Notes under the pieces: generated by a model
Seen by the model: the letters and a program-made list of their open reading frames with translations, nothing else
The model's database searches: none
Told to the model about the DNA's origin: nothing
Assembly (NCBI GenBank): GCA_013146195.2
Contig: CM028379.1
Span: 161,044,437-161,108,436 of the forward strand
DNA length: 64,000 bases
Origin: Codonopsis lanceolata
Taxonomy: Eukaryota > Streptophyta > Magnoliopsida > Asterales > Campanulaceae
Direction: 5' to 3'
Translations under genes and position numbers: made by a program
Shown: positions 12,103-23,589 of the stretch, one piece after another
Layout: each line of letters begins with the position of its first letter
Numbering within the stretch: the stretch's first letter is position 1

Positions 12103-12543
12103 ACATATCTGTTGAGCTGCTGCAGCCACTATGATAATTTTCAACGCTTAGTATCAATGTACACCTACTTTTTATAAGTTTCTCTGTATTCTGTAATGTA
12201 TGAGAAAACTGCTGATATGGCTGTTCCGTTAATTGAGATTGTTATGCTAGATTATGGCCTCGTTTGGTGCAATGACAACCAAATGCGAATCCAAGTCTCT
12301 GATACATTGCATCACTTAAGAAACAAGAGAAAGAAGAGAAGTATTTGAATGACATGATCCAGCTACTACTCAAAACTGAAAGATGCAGCATCTATCAGCA
12401 TCTCACCTAATCACCGCGTATACCTAAAACATATATACATTCATAAGCTTACAACACTTTACGACAAACCCCAACTATGCCCAGCTTTACTCTGCGGGTT
12501 CAGGGTCAGCTTCAACAACACTCTTAACAGAGAGATAAGCCAG
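12103..12543. other. Convergent intergenic region between CYP22 and the LNK-like gene
   Basis: Only 441 bp separate the two stop codons, so both 3' UTRs and polyadenylation sites must lie here. Overlapping 3' ends are possible. No other feature is seen. Confidence 0.6.
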
Positions 12544-15211
12544 TTAGCCGCTTGCTTGGCCAACAATTGGAACTTCAGCATCTCCTGCCAGTCTTGCAAG
12601 CTGAGGGCAGTAAGAGATCATGTGCTGAGTTACTCCGCTGTTTGGCTGCTCTATTGTTTCATTATCATCGTTTACAAAATTCATCTTACTGAACATGAGA
12701 CTGGCAATAGCTCTGTCAATGGAATTCGTCTTCAATTCTGTAATTTCCACTTCTCTTATCCTGAATACAAGAGATATTTTCCGACCATAAATATTGGCGA
12801 ACAACAAGAACAAAGTGAAAAAATTAACCTTCTTTGGTTGCCAGTTATTTGTGCGAGACTTGATCAAATAAAGAGAGACAAGCTAAGAAAGGAACTAAAA
12901 GGAGTACTGCAATATTAAGTGGTTGCTTTCCTGTTGAAATGACCAACAGGTCCAACACACTTGCATTGTAAGCCCCCACCCCAACTACTAAAGGCTAGTT
13001 CATTTGTCTCTCTTGCACAGATTACCCTTGTGGTTCTACTTCTATTGCTACACCAGAACATTCTGGAGCTTGGACAAAACCTATAGGTTTCTCATAAAAA
13101 CATTCCACAAAACATAGCACAGTTACCTCGATGTTTCATCGTATGATGTCAGCATAGGCTGGTCATCCATGATGATATCTACATCTTGGCTCAAATTTTC
13201 TGGTTGCTTCGAGTTCTGTGCAAGGCGATATAAAGCATCTCGAAAGTGGATTCGTGTCTTCCTCGTGAACTGACATTATGAATGTAACAAGATAAGAGCC
13301 TGCATTATTTGTGCTAAATAATTACCACTAGTCATTGCTTCTATATAGCCTTATATTACTTGTGTTGTAACCCTTTCAAGCTCCCGCAACACTGATTCTT
13401 CCAAAGACCACTCTTTCCCAGAGTGGCAGTTCAAATTGTCCTGCTGAGAGGTAAAGAGACATCCATTATCACTAACTCGTGCTTTGATCAAGATTATCAC
13501 ATATTGCTATTGCTATTATGATGACTGAAAGTATATGGACTTCTAACAAAAGTGAAAAGCATAAAAAGTGTATAATCTAAAATGAACTGTGCTCCTTTAC
13601 AACTAGTCTTTACTAACATAGGAAGATACATTGGGATACAGGGTAGCACCACACCCCCAACAACTCAGTTGGTTGGCCAGAAAAGATAAACTCAACTCTA
13701 CTCAATTCAGCTTTTGTCCCATTTACTTGGATAGGCTACATGAGTTGAGTTAAGTTGAGTTGATTCATAACCTACTACTCAATGCAAGGTAGATTTATAC
13801 ACAAGTGATTGTCTCATAAATAGTCTCTTAACCTTCAAAGACCTGATATTTAAAAAACAATCAGTGTTCCCCACAGATAAGAAATGTGAATTCTCACCTT
13901 TCCAGGACAAGTACTAGAAACCTCTGCATTTTCCCAGTCGATGTCCCATTTACTTGGATAGGCTACATGAGTTGAGTTAAGTTGAGTTGATTCATAACCT
14001 ACTACTCAATGCAAGGTAGATTTATACACAAGTGATTGTCTCATAAATAGTCTCTTAACCTTCAAAGACCTGATATTTAAAAAACAATCAGTGTTCCCCA
14101 CAGATAAGAAATGTGAATTCTCACCTTTCCAGGACAAGTACTAGAAACCTCTGCATTTTCCCAGTCGATCGATTGTGAGAAAGCATGTTTATCGAGATAC
14201 ATGGATGTATCTCTTCCCATGCCATGTGAAGTGCTTGGAATGTACTGAGGCTCCGAGATCATGTCATTGAGCATGTTATCAGATGGAATCATGCCGAAAT
14301 GGGATTCAGAAGAGTATCGAATTGACTCATTTGGATTATCTGCAGCAGTTACATCTTCTTCAAGTAATGAATTACTACAAAAGGAAAAGAAGCACGTTAG
14401 AGACTGAAACAAGAAAGCAACATAACCTAAATCAGAAAAAAGAACACCACCTAAAATTATGAATTTTTTACTTTGACGCCCCCACTGAATCAGAATAACT
14501 CGATTGTTTTAAGCAAGTTCTGGGTAAACAAATTCATACAAAATATATCAGATTAAGCTAAGCAGAGCCATTACCGCACCCGACTAATTCGACTTAGTTT
14601 TGACGTTGAAAATTCCATCAAGCTCTTAACTACCATTTCGTACCTAGACTGCTGCTTATACACATTCATAACACAGGCAAAATGATAAATCTTGAGAGTC
14701 GGCGGAAATCAATTCAGAAAACATAAAATGAAGCATTCTGATTCATTGTGACACATAAAGGTTAACATGAGTAGAAGAACAAAAAAAAATGTCAATCTAT
14801 ACATGCATCAAATCAAGTATCATAATACCAAAAGTTAAGCTTGTACAAGAATATGTCATCCATGCGATCGATTCTGGCTTGGTCCTCATCATAGGGCCAC
14901 ATAATAGAGCCATTGTATAGTCCTTGACACACTGCTCTTGATCTATCAGCGTGGTCCTCCCTCTCCCTTTCCTGGTCAGAATTGTTCATGTTAATGGCAC
15001 CAGTATAGTTTTTTCCATTGAAGCTAATTAGCCCTTGTCCGCGGGCCGAATTAGTCCCCACAAACAGATTCCTCCTGGGATGGTCAGAACCAGCTCCTAA
15101 GGCAGTTATACCCCATTGTGACCAACAATCAGGCGACACGATCCTCTCCAGTGATCCTTGATCTCTGGGAACAACAATATCATCAACTTCTCTTTCAAAG
15201 CACCACTCCAT
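12544..15211 (-). CDS. LNK3/LNK4-like clock co-regulator (5 coding exons, 351 aa)
   Basis: LNK proteins are plant-specific nuclear co-activators that lack a DNA-binding domain and work with RVE8/CCA1-type MYB factors at dawn- and evening-phased genes. Exons on the minus strand: 15211-14847, 14374-14125, 13440-13360, 13269-13127 and 12760-12544; all joints are GT-AG and the frame closes at 351 aa. Diagnostic blocks are the N-terminal IVVPRDQGSLERIVSPDCWS with QWGI, DRMDDIFFNSLLEEDV across the first joint, HAFSQSIDWEN, EESVLRELERVTTQ, RKTRIHFRDALYRLA (residues 235-249) and TNSIDRAIASLMF (291-303). The short N-terminus points to LNK3/LNK4 rather than LNK1/LNK2. A likely 5'-UTR intron spans 15752-15234. 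A 227-bp tandem duplication lies over the exon 2 donor. An XRI1-type relative is the alternative. Confidence 0.88.
13716..14169. repeat. Exact 227-bp tandem duplication across the LNK exon 2/intron 2 junction
   Basis: Copy one is 13716-13942 and copy two 13943-14169; I find no difference between them by eye. Copy two includes the last 45 nt of exon 2 and its GT donor, so copy one carries a second exon tail and donor inside intron 2. Use of that donor would keep 227 nt of intron and meet a stop at 14077-14079. Very recent, or an assembly artefact. Confidence 0.95.
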
Positions 15212-15233
15212 GGAAACTATTCAGATCAGTCAC

Positions 15234-15752
15234 CTAAAATCTGAAGAGAACAAAAAAAAAAAAAAAGATAAGTACTTTAACAAATCTAATAAGTTCAGAA
15301 CATCAGAAGAAAAATTTCTTCTTTGAAAGTAGAAACTTTCAGGAATCGAAATTTCATACGGCTCTTAATGTTTTTGTTCAAAGGGTTACGACTTACGACT
15401 AGGATCAAGCTCATCCAATTAATCATAGGAAATAAAGATGGTATTTTTATTTTTTGGGGAAGTATCAATTACCCCCAAATAAATGTATGAATAGTCTCTT
15501 TTGGTCAAATCTGGTAACCACATAAAAGCACCAAGCAGAGGAATTCCACTGACAAGTGGGTTTGACTTTATCTTAACAGATCCTAACATCCTAAACCCTC
15601 CATCTGAACACAAACATATGTAAGACTATAATCAATAGAACACAAATCCCAACTCAAGTTAGCATATTTATATGCAATCAGATGATTTTCCATTGACTGA
15701 TTACATCCTAAACAATAAAAAAAATTAATCAATTTATGAAAGAAAAGCAAAC
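15234..15752 (-). other. Probable 5'-UTR intron of the LNK-like gene
   Basis: On the minus strand GGGTACAG|GTTTGC at 15753/15752 is a good donor, and ATTTTAG|GTGACTG at 15234/15233 is a good acceptor just 22 nt before the ATG. A leader exon would end at 15753. This is inferred from splice sites only. Confidence 0.45.
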
Positions 15753-16229
15753 CTGTACCCAGACGAACTAAACGCAGAATTGGACACGAGTATTTCTTTT
15801 AATTGAAGAAAAAAAACCAGCTCAATCAAGCCATAGAAATGGAAGGGGGGAAGGGGGCGGCTGATAAACTTCTTTCAGGGTATGTGTGTTTCTGTGTGTG
15901 TCCGTGTGTGTTTTTATTGAAATTTGTGTTTGGGATTTGTGGCTGATAAACGACCTTGGAATTCGTGGTAGACAGCGTTTTTAACATCAATTACTGTACT
16001 CTCATTGGTCCATTTGTCAGAAGGGCTCCACGGCGGCAAAATTTCTCGACAGGTGTTCGAATCTTGGTATAGGACCTGGTGAGATGCAGAGCCGAAGTTT
16101 CTTTTTCCGGAAACTGGCCTCCACCTGCTGCTTACTTTCTTTATAAAGCGGGGACAGAATAGTCCATTCAGCAAAGCAAGCTGCGGTCCAGCACAGCTTT
16201 TCCGTATACGATAATAATTTGTGTTTCGA

Positions 16230-16266
16230 CACGTGGCAATATACTGGTGGGTGCGCATGTCACGTG
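16230..16266. promoter_or_regulatory. Paired G-boxes upstream of the LNK-like gene
   Basis: CACGTG occurs at 16230-16235 (in the ABRE-like context ACACGTGGC) and again at 16261-16266 (TCACGTGG), 31 bp apart, about 1 kb before the LNK start codon. G-boxes bind bZIP/bHLH factors such as HY5 and PIFs, fitting a light- and clock-linked gene. Function is inferred. Confidence 0.5.
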
Positions 16267-17190
16267 GTCGGGACGCACTGGATCTTGTCTAACTAAAAAA
16301 GGCAGTACATTGCTTTCTTATGGGAGCGGATAGATAAGGAAAAATTTGTTATAATACTCATTTCTTTTATAATTATTATTTTTATAATCTTTTTTTTACT
16401 ATTCTATCCTTCAAAACCTCAAAGTTCAATGTATATCACATCATTACGTACAAAGAGTCATTTAGTTTTTTTTTTTTAAAATTTATGTGTCCAATCACAC
16501 AAGGCGATTGCTCTCTTCGTTTCGGATGAATAATCTGTTATTTTACTTTGAGATGTTTCATTTAAAAAGTCAATTTTAAAAAATTAAGGTATAAAAATAT
16601 TATTTTATTACTAATAAATTACTAAAATTATTATTTTTTAAAAATTTTTAACTTTCAAACGATGTGAGTAAAAGTGAGGTTATCCACACCCTAAAGTTTT
16701 CTCTATACACATTATTTTTTTTGCGATGATCAACTCAATGTACAATATTTCAATGTAGAAAATTAAGTGTAGTGAGCAAACATTAGGAAGTGGATATCCC
16801 TCAATGCAGGAACAACAATGGATCATATTTGATCCACATACAACAACTTAGCTTAAACTCTAATAATCTTTCATATCCCATCATTTTTATCCGTAATATC
16901 TTCAAAATTTGAAAAAAAAGCTTATTTGATGTCCAAATGAGTCAAACCAAATCCCTATTTATAGATAAAAATGTATATTTCTTAATTTTTTTATTTTTTA
17001 AATTACAGAAAGGCCAAAAATTAAAGAAAAAGGAAAAATAATTAATGGGACCCACGCTTATTGAAGGAGAGAGAAAGTGGAGAATATCTTGGATGATTTC
17101 ATTTTGATTGCACGGTGATACTCTATTGTACTTCAAAATCCCTTCCTTAATTATTCTCGTATGACTTACCGTTAAACTTGGTCTAAGTAA

Positions 17191-17422
17191 TACTCTCTCC
17201 ATCCCATAATTATTGTCATGTTTTACATAATATACAGATTAAGAAAAAATTAATTGACTTAATTATTAATATTAGAATATTATGTGGTTTCCTTTAAAGT
17301 CCATAAATATGTATGTTGCTTAAAATTAAAGTAATAAAGAAAAATTAAGAGTAAAGTGGTAAAAGTGATATATTAAAAAATAAATTTTCAAACAAGATAA
17401 CTATTTTGGGATTGAGAGAGTA
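17191..17422. mobile_element. Stowaway-type MITE (copy 1)
   Basis: The left end reads TACTCTCTCCATCCCATAAT; the right end is its imperfect inverse (TTTTGGGATTGAGAGAGTA). About 26 bp of terminal inverted repeat with TA at both outer ends and an AT-rich non-coding core of about 230 bp identify a Tc1/mariner-type Stowaway MITE. Confidence 0.8.
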
Positions 17423-17621
17423 TATACAATTAGCAATTAGCATGCACCTATTTATAAAATTTTAAAGAGTTTTTATATATGTACACGATTGTGCATGTGT
17501 GTGCACGTACGGTCTTTCTAGCACAATTTTTTTTAATTTTTTTTTTCCTATTTGAGGAAAGCAATAAAATCAAAATCTTATTTTCTTTCCTTTCCTTTTT
17601 ATATGTAAATGGATTAAAAGT

Positions 17622-17849
17622 TACTACTTCATTCATCCTTAAATTATTGTTATATTTGATCTAACACACGGAAACAAAAAATAACTTTGGTATAATTGTT
17701 TGTTTTAAAGCTTATGTGTCAGTGGGGCCATTATTAAAATACTAAAATAATAATAATAAGTTTTTTTCTTTAAAAGAAGTTTATAAATAAGACATTTTTA
17801 CAAACAAAAAAAGGAAAGCACAATAATAATTCAGGGATGAAATGAGTAT
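17622..17849. mobile_element. Stowaway-type MITE (copy 2)
   Basis: The left end TACTACTTCATTCATCCTTA pairs with the right end TCAGGGATGAAATGAGTA. Both ends have TA, the length is about 228 bp and there is no coding sequence. It shares internal text with copy 1 (for example ATTGTTATATTTGATC versus ATTGTCATGTTT). Confidence 0.7.
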
Positions 17850-18037
17850 TATCTTCATAATATTTTTTTAGTAAAAGAAAAAAAAATAAATTGTCGTATT
17901 TTTAACAACCTAAGACCATCTTCACCAGTTTGGTGCAATTTATGTCCAAATTTCTTCTACCATCTTCAACAGTTCTACTTTAAATTTATTTTAAAAGAAA
18001 TACTTCAATTATATTATTCATTATTCTATTTAAAAGA

Positions 18038-18302
18038 TATTCCCTCAATTTTCAAATAATTGTCCTCTTTTCTTTTTTTTGTCTGTTTCAAAATAATTGT
18101 CATCTTTCAAAATTTTACTTTTTAGGAAAATATATTTACCATTTTTTCATTATTTTTTCTATCTACTTTAATTATGACCACATGTTCAAGTGCATTAAAA
18201 GAAAGAACACATTACATCAATATTTATAATACAGTCAATTACTTTTTTCTTAAACAGTATGTCTGGTCAAAGAGGATGATCATTTGAAAACAGAGGGAGT
18301 AT
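18038..18302. mobile_element. Stowaway-type MITE (copy 3)
   Basis: The left end TATTCCCTCAATTTTCAAAT is inverse to the right end ATTTGAAAACAGAGGGAGTA. The length is about 265 bp, with TA at both ends and no coding content. Confidence 0.75.
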
Positions 18303-18744
18303 GTTTTATTTCATTTAATTTATATTAATGCATTTTAGCAAAATAAATTTATTATTTATTGAATTAATATTATACTAATGTAATATAATTTTCATTTTTT
18401 ATTAGAATGTCTCTGCTTCAATAGTTATAAACTTTATTATAAATAATTTTAATATAATAAATAACCTATAGCTAACAATATAAATAAAATAAATGAATTA
18501 ATTTTATGTAATATTTAAACCAATACACAAAACTTGTAATGACCAAAACACAAAACTAAGAATATAAATATGAAGTAAAAAAAAAAGGAGGGGGGTGAAG
18601 ATAACGCCCCCAATAGGAGTGCGTTGTTTCTGAAGCTGTTTGATGGGGTCTTCATATTGAAGCAGATGATGAAGCTTCCCTCTGAGGAACAAATAGTGGT
18701 ATTTTATACTAAGATGAAGGTATGAAGCATCCCTCGGAGATATG

Positions 18745-19447
18745 GGTGAGTTTGCTCTGGTTCGATCTAATTTTTTGTTAAAAAAGAGACTAATAGTTCG
18801 GTTTTTAAAAAATTTAGAACCAAAACTAACCCAAGATGTACGAGAACTAGGATCAGACCAATACTACGACTTTTAACTATTTAATACAAACAAATAATAA
18901 AATCTTAAACTTCGTAACAAGATTAAAATCACTCAATAATAGTACTTTTACCAATTAAAAATGACGGAGTGATAGGTTTATAACATAACAATCCGGTTGA
19001 AATAAAATTACAAAAGTGAGTAGAAACTAAAAAGTATAACAAAATTGTTGAAGGCTCAAAGAACTTGAATGAGGCAACGAGCTAGGGTTTCGAAAATTTT
19101 GTTTTAATTGAAGAATGAAGACACACTCTCTTTATGACGGCAAAATAAAAAAAGATTATATATCGGAGGAGTTTGGGTTAGAATTATAAATTAATAGATA
19201 ATTATATACAACTATATATAACTATATATAATTATTTATATATATAATTATATATAATAACTAATCTATTAGGTTGGTTCGGTTTGATTCTATAGTTTTT
19301 GGGTTGAAATTCGGGACCGATCAAAAAGTCTAGTTCTATAAAATTTTAGATTCAGGACCAAACTAAAATATTGATCCGGTCCAGTTTTCATTGGTTTGAT
19401 TCAATTCTATTCGTCTGATCCAATTATAAAAAAATTATACTCACCCT
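18745..19447. mobile_element. Old hAT-type non-autonomous relic
   Basis: GGGTGAGTTTG at the left and ATACTCACCC at the right are inverted ends. The inside is full of CCGGTT/GGTTCGGT words (aaccaaaactaaccc, ggttcggtttgattc), like the well-preserved element at 49136-49976. Ends are decayed and no clear target duplication remains. Confidence 0.5.
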
Positions 19448-19560
19448 GACTTGGAGATGCTCTAAGTGACCGTCAGCTCTATATTTTCCAATTTCACTTA
19501 TACTCACTAACATAAATTGATTAGACAACGTGGTCTTTCGGGCCATAAAACAAGATCATA

Positions 19561-19935
19561 AGAGCATCTCCAATGTGATAAATTCTTATGTAACTTCTTA
19601 GCTGGATCTTACTGTCACCTATATATTTTTATCTTCTTACCCACTTAAGAATATATCTTCCAATTATATAATCTTCTTACACAACTTTTTACACAAAAAA
19701 ATATTAAATTTAACACCATCTAATAAAAAAAAAAAACCCTCCCCTCACACCCCCCACCCCCACACACACACCCCACAAAGTGGGCGGCTGTCCCCCTCAC
19801 TCTCTCTCTTCCCCACCTTCTTAATTAGGAAGTCAAATTTCTTCTCACTCCTAGATGGCTAATAAGAAACTAACAATGATAAGTGATTTGTTAACTTCTT
19901 AATTGGAAGTTGCTAAAAATACAACAATTGAGAAG
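19561..19935. mobile_element. MITE-like element with GAGCATCTCCAATG end
   Basis: AAGAGCATCTCCAATG at the left matches the inverse of CAATTGAGAAGCCCTAA at the right. GAGCATCTCCAA ends are common on short plant DNA transposons. A C/A-rich run (19735-19780) lies inside. The superfamily is not determined. Confidence 0.4.
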
Positions 19936-20148
19936 CCCTAAGCATAATAATCAGGTGTTAAAAAACAAAAACAATCTCCCGAAAAATGGATGTACAAAAA
20001 ACGTAATACTTTGTTTTTAGGATACAATTCGACCGGTTCAATTTATAAAGTTTTTAATCGCTAAAGTACTTTTAAAAAATTAATCAGAAAAAATAACTTT
20101 TGGACGCAAAAAGAATGCAATACCATTAATAGGCAAGATGTGCGTTAC

Positions 20149-20720
20149 GACAAGTTTATATATATCGCGGTCCAAAGTTTCTTTTATCAATTAATTATAT
20201 ATATTTTTGTATCGTAGTTCACAAATATATTCACTTCGAATTAAAAATTCATTTTCAAATATTTTTTACGACAAGTTTATATATCGCGGTGTAAAGTTTT
20301 CTTCATCAATTAATTTATATATTTTTGCACTACGGTTCATAAATATATTTACCGCGATTCAAATATTTTGAAAGATATACCATGGTGCACATATGTTGCT
20401 AACTAGTGTTCATAGCAATTAACATTCATTAGTTTTTACATTATTTAATTTTAATAGAAAATTGAAATAAATAGATATTTGTATCGCAGTTCATAATTTT
20501 TATATATTGCGATACAAATTAAATTTGAAATATAGGTTTTGCACCGCGATAAATAAAAATTATACACCGCGATACAAAAATAATAATTCACTCAGTATTT
20601 GAATAGATAAATGTAAGTAAACATGTATTTATATCACGGTGCAATATTATTATATATAGCAGTACAAATTAAATTTGAAGTATAGGTTTTTACATCGCGA
20701 TATATACAACTATGAACCGG
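20149..20720. repeat. Array of CGCGAT/ATCGCGGT motifs with a 118-120 bp duplication
   Basis: About a dozen forms of GTATCGCGGTTC or its inverse occur at 20163, 20209, 20283, 20327, 20351, 20481, 20508, 20541, 20564, 20633, 20692 and 20713, in otherwise AT-only sequence. 20149-20267 and 20268-20370 are two diverged copies of one block, and further diverged pairs follow. No ORF is present. Confidence 0.7.
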
Positions 20721-21654
20721 GATTCAGAGGCTAGTCATCTGTTACACGCGTCTCGTGCTCATTAAGGATAACATAGTTTTTTTCAATCCAAAAATGACTT
20801 TTTACGGTTGAAAATAAAAAGATGGTATTTTAGTGAATAAAAACTTAGAAAAGGGGAACGATCTGCAATTTTTTCTTGGTTTATCCAAGAATTAACGAAA
20901 ATCCCAATTGAGCCCAACTATAACAAAATTAAATCCCATTGTGTATAAATTGAAGTTGTTAACCCTTGTATGACACCAAACAAATCAAGAGTCGAGTAAG
21001 GCAAAAACTTAGAAAATAAGATATTTGGGGAATTTTATATCCCCTTATCCCGATCCGATGTGACAACCTGCCCCGGACCCGAGATGGAATCACGGGTCAA
21101 GCCGTCCAAATAGGGGGACTATAAATCATGCAATGACTCAATTATTTAAAACAGACGTGACGCAACATTATAGAGGTAACACGATTCGACACCAAAAGGC
21201 CGAAATTTTAAAAACTTTTCCTGATATAACAGTTAAGCAATTAAACTAAGTATTCGGCAACACTACATGCCGGAACCCAAGCTAAGCAGTTAATATGACA
21301 AGAAAGAAATAAGAGCTATTGAGATGCTCAGCGGAAGACTATACGTAGTGAACTGATAACAAGATATACAAAGCTTGACTTACGCAAATGCCGGTATCAA
21401 AAAAGAGTACAAGTACTACAAGTGTTGAAACTACGAGTAGCTAATAAAAGAGCATAAGTACAAATTCTATACAAATTCCCAAGCACAGTCTAATTGACTT
21501 GCTTGAAAACCCATCGTCCTTGCAAAAACCAAAAAAATAGAACACTACATCTAAACAACCTCTTCAACCGTAACGCCGGACCAAAAGAGAAATCAAGGAA
21601 GCACGAATACCGCAAGCCTCAATGAGAAGGACCTGCCTTGCTAGGATCTAAAAT

Positions 21655-23551
21655 AATAAACAAGGAATGGGTAAGTAGGTGTTTACTCAACAAAATCTCA
21701 AGTAGAGAACGAGCTCGATAAGAGCGATCTCGTTCATGGCAAGTAGATATTCTCATCAATAAATCAAGTAGGGTTGAGCTCGACAAGAACGAACTCAATA
21801 TGTCAAATAGGCATTCTACTATATGACATTTAAAATCAAGCATGATGGTCAATCCAATTCAAGAGTCTAGAACTAGTATTCTAGTGAAGCGCATGTAAGA
21901 ACGTCATGGGGATTGATCTTTGAGCCAGTATTGTTCAATGGCTCACTAAAATAGACTTCGTTGAGTCATCTCTATAAATTCATTCAAATAGAGTTAAAAC
22001 ACTAATTGTATTCCAAACTATTTTTTAAGTTCTAGTATTGGTTAGACTAGGTTATTAATCCAAATAACAACCATAGCCAAGAATTATCATTAATTCCTAA
22101 ATAATGGAACCCTAGAATCATAAATTCTAAAAGTTGTTAAAAGACAATAGTCAAAGAACAATAGTTATTCCAAATGAAGCATATAACACATTTAATTCTA
22201 GGCTTAGGACCAAAACAATCAAGATGAGTATATCATTCAAAATTCTCATATTCTCAAATCATCCTAAAACATGTTATTGACATGGTAGAGGCATGATAGA
22301 CATGAAAGAAAAGGGGTAGCATGACATTTCTAGCATACAACTTCAGGGGAATCAATAGCTTACCTCAAGTCAAGAAAAAAATGAAAAAAAATGAAATCTA
22401 ATCAGTGAGAATCGTGCTCCTCGACGATAGCTTCGATTTGGATGTCTCGGATTGGAAATCGGGACTCAGGAACTCAAGATCGGGAGAAAACACCTATTAA
22501 TCTCCCCTCACCATACACACACAAGAGCTTAAGAGGAGGGAGGAAGAAATGAAGGAATTTGTGGCTTGGTGGCAACCACAAAGGAGGGAAAGGTTTATAT
22601 ACTACATGCAAAAGTAGTGGAAATCCACATGTCAAGAGGTGGGTGAGAGAGATTGGGTGTTCTAATTAGGGTTTAGGATAAAGTCAACCTAGTTAGGGCC
22701 TAATACAAGTAATTAGGGTCATTAATGATGGGTGGTTATTAAGCTAATTGGGTCACAAAATCAACAGATCAGAAAATCCCGTAGGACTTGAAACAGGGGC
22801 AAGCGGTCGCTTGCCTAGGAGGCCAAGCGAGCGCTTGGTCTCCTTCCCAAATCCTGGACGTGCTGGAAAATGCGCGGTCGCTTGGGCTCATGACTGAGCA
22901 AGTGCTCAATGCTCATGATGATCAAAATGACTTGAAATCAAGCCTCAAATGTGTCCAATTCAACCCCCAAACCATATGGGATGTTAAACCCACTCAAACC
23001 ATGTCCGAAACAGGTTCGAACAACACTCGAACAAGTAGGAATAAAGGGTAAAACTCGCAATGAACATCAAACGAATCAATGACGAGTTAAACAAAGATAC
23101 AACAATCATGAATGAACATTCTTAAACATGTTAAGGATGAGTATATAAGGTCTAAGACTCAAACCAACAACTCACGAGTCTCAAAGACACGAAACAAGGC
23201 AAAGGAAGACAAACCGAAAGACCCTAAGAGTCAAAAGGTCAAACGATGCAACAATGTTTTCTAACTCTCAACCAAGCATACAATGACCAAGATTGAAGTT
23301 ATAAAACATGTAAGAAAGGTACTAAGGCTGTATTAGGACTTAGTTAAGTACGTAATACAAGGGCACGACTCACAGTAGTCAAAACAAGAGCGTACAAGGC
23401 ATATAAATCTCACTAGACAACCATAGCTCAACTATTGGACTACTAACAAGTAAAACATGTTAGGAACATTACTAGCATGTTAAATACACATATCAAACAA
23501 GTTAAAAAAGTATAGAAGACATGCTACACAAGTAGGGTTTGGGTTCTCATA
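21655..23551. repeat. 1.9-kb direct repeat, copy 1
   Basis: From GTAGGTGTTTACTCAAC to GGGTTTGGGTTCTCATA this block is repeated at about 23590-25435 with a few per cent divergence and small indels. It carries the hairpin cassette at 22799-22908. Confidence 0.9.
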
Positions 23552-23589
23552 TCCTTTCCCACTAAAAAGAAACACCTACTTGGGTAAAT

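Noticed and set aside
12765..12785. AGATATTTT, an evening-element-like word near the LNK gene
   Set aside because: It lies inside the last intron close to the 3' end, not in the promoter, and such AT-rich words are expected by chance.
16040..16080. GTTCGAATC, a tRNA T-loop-like word
   Set aside because: No D-arm, anticodon arm or acceptor stem can be paired around it, so it is not a tRNA gene.
15914..16258. 114-residue minus-strand ORF upstream of the LNK-like gene
   Set aside because: No recognisable domain; it lies in the likely promoter/leader and overlaps the G-box region.
22788..23051. 87-residue ORF in the LTR-type element
   Set aside because: It spans the hairpin cassette, is not kept in the second unit or in the related element, and shows no gag or pol features.
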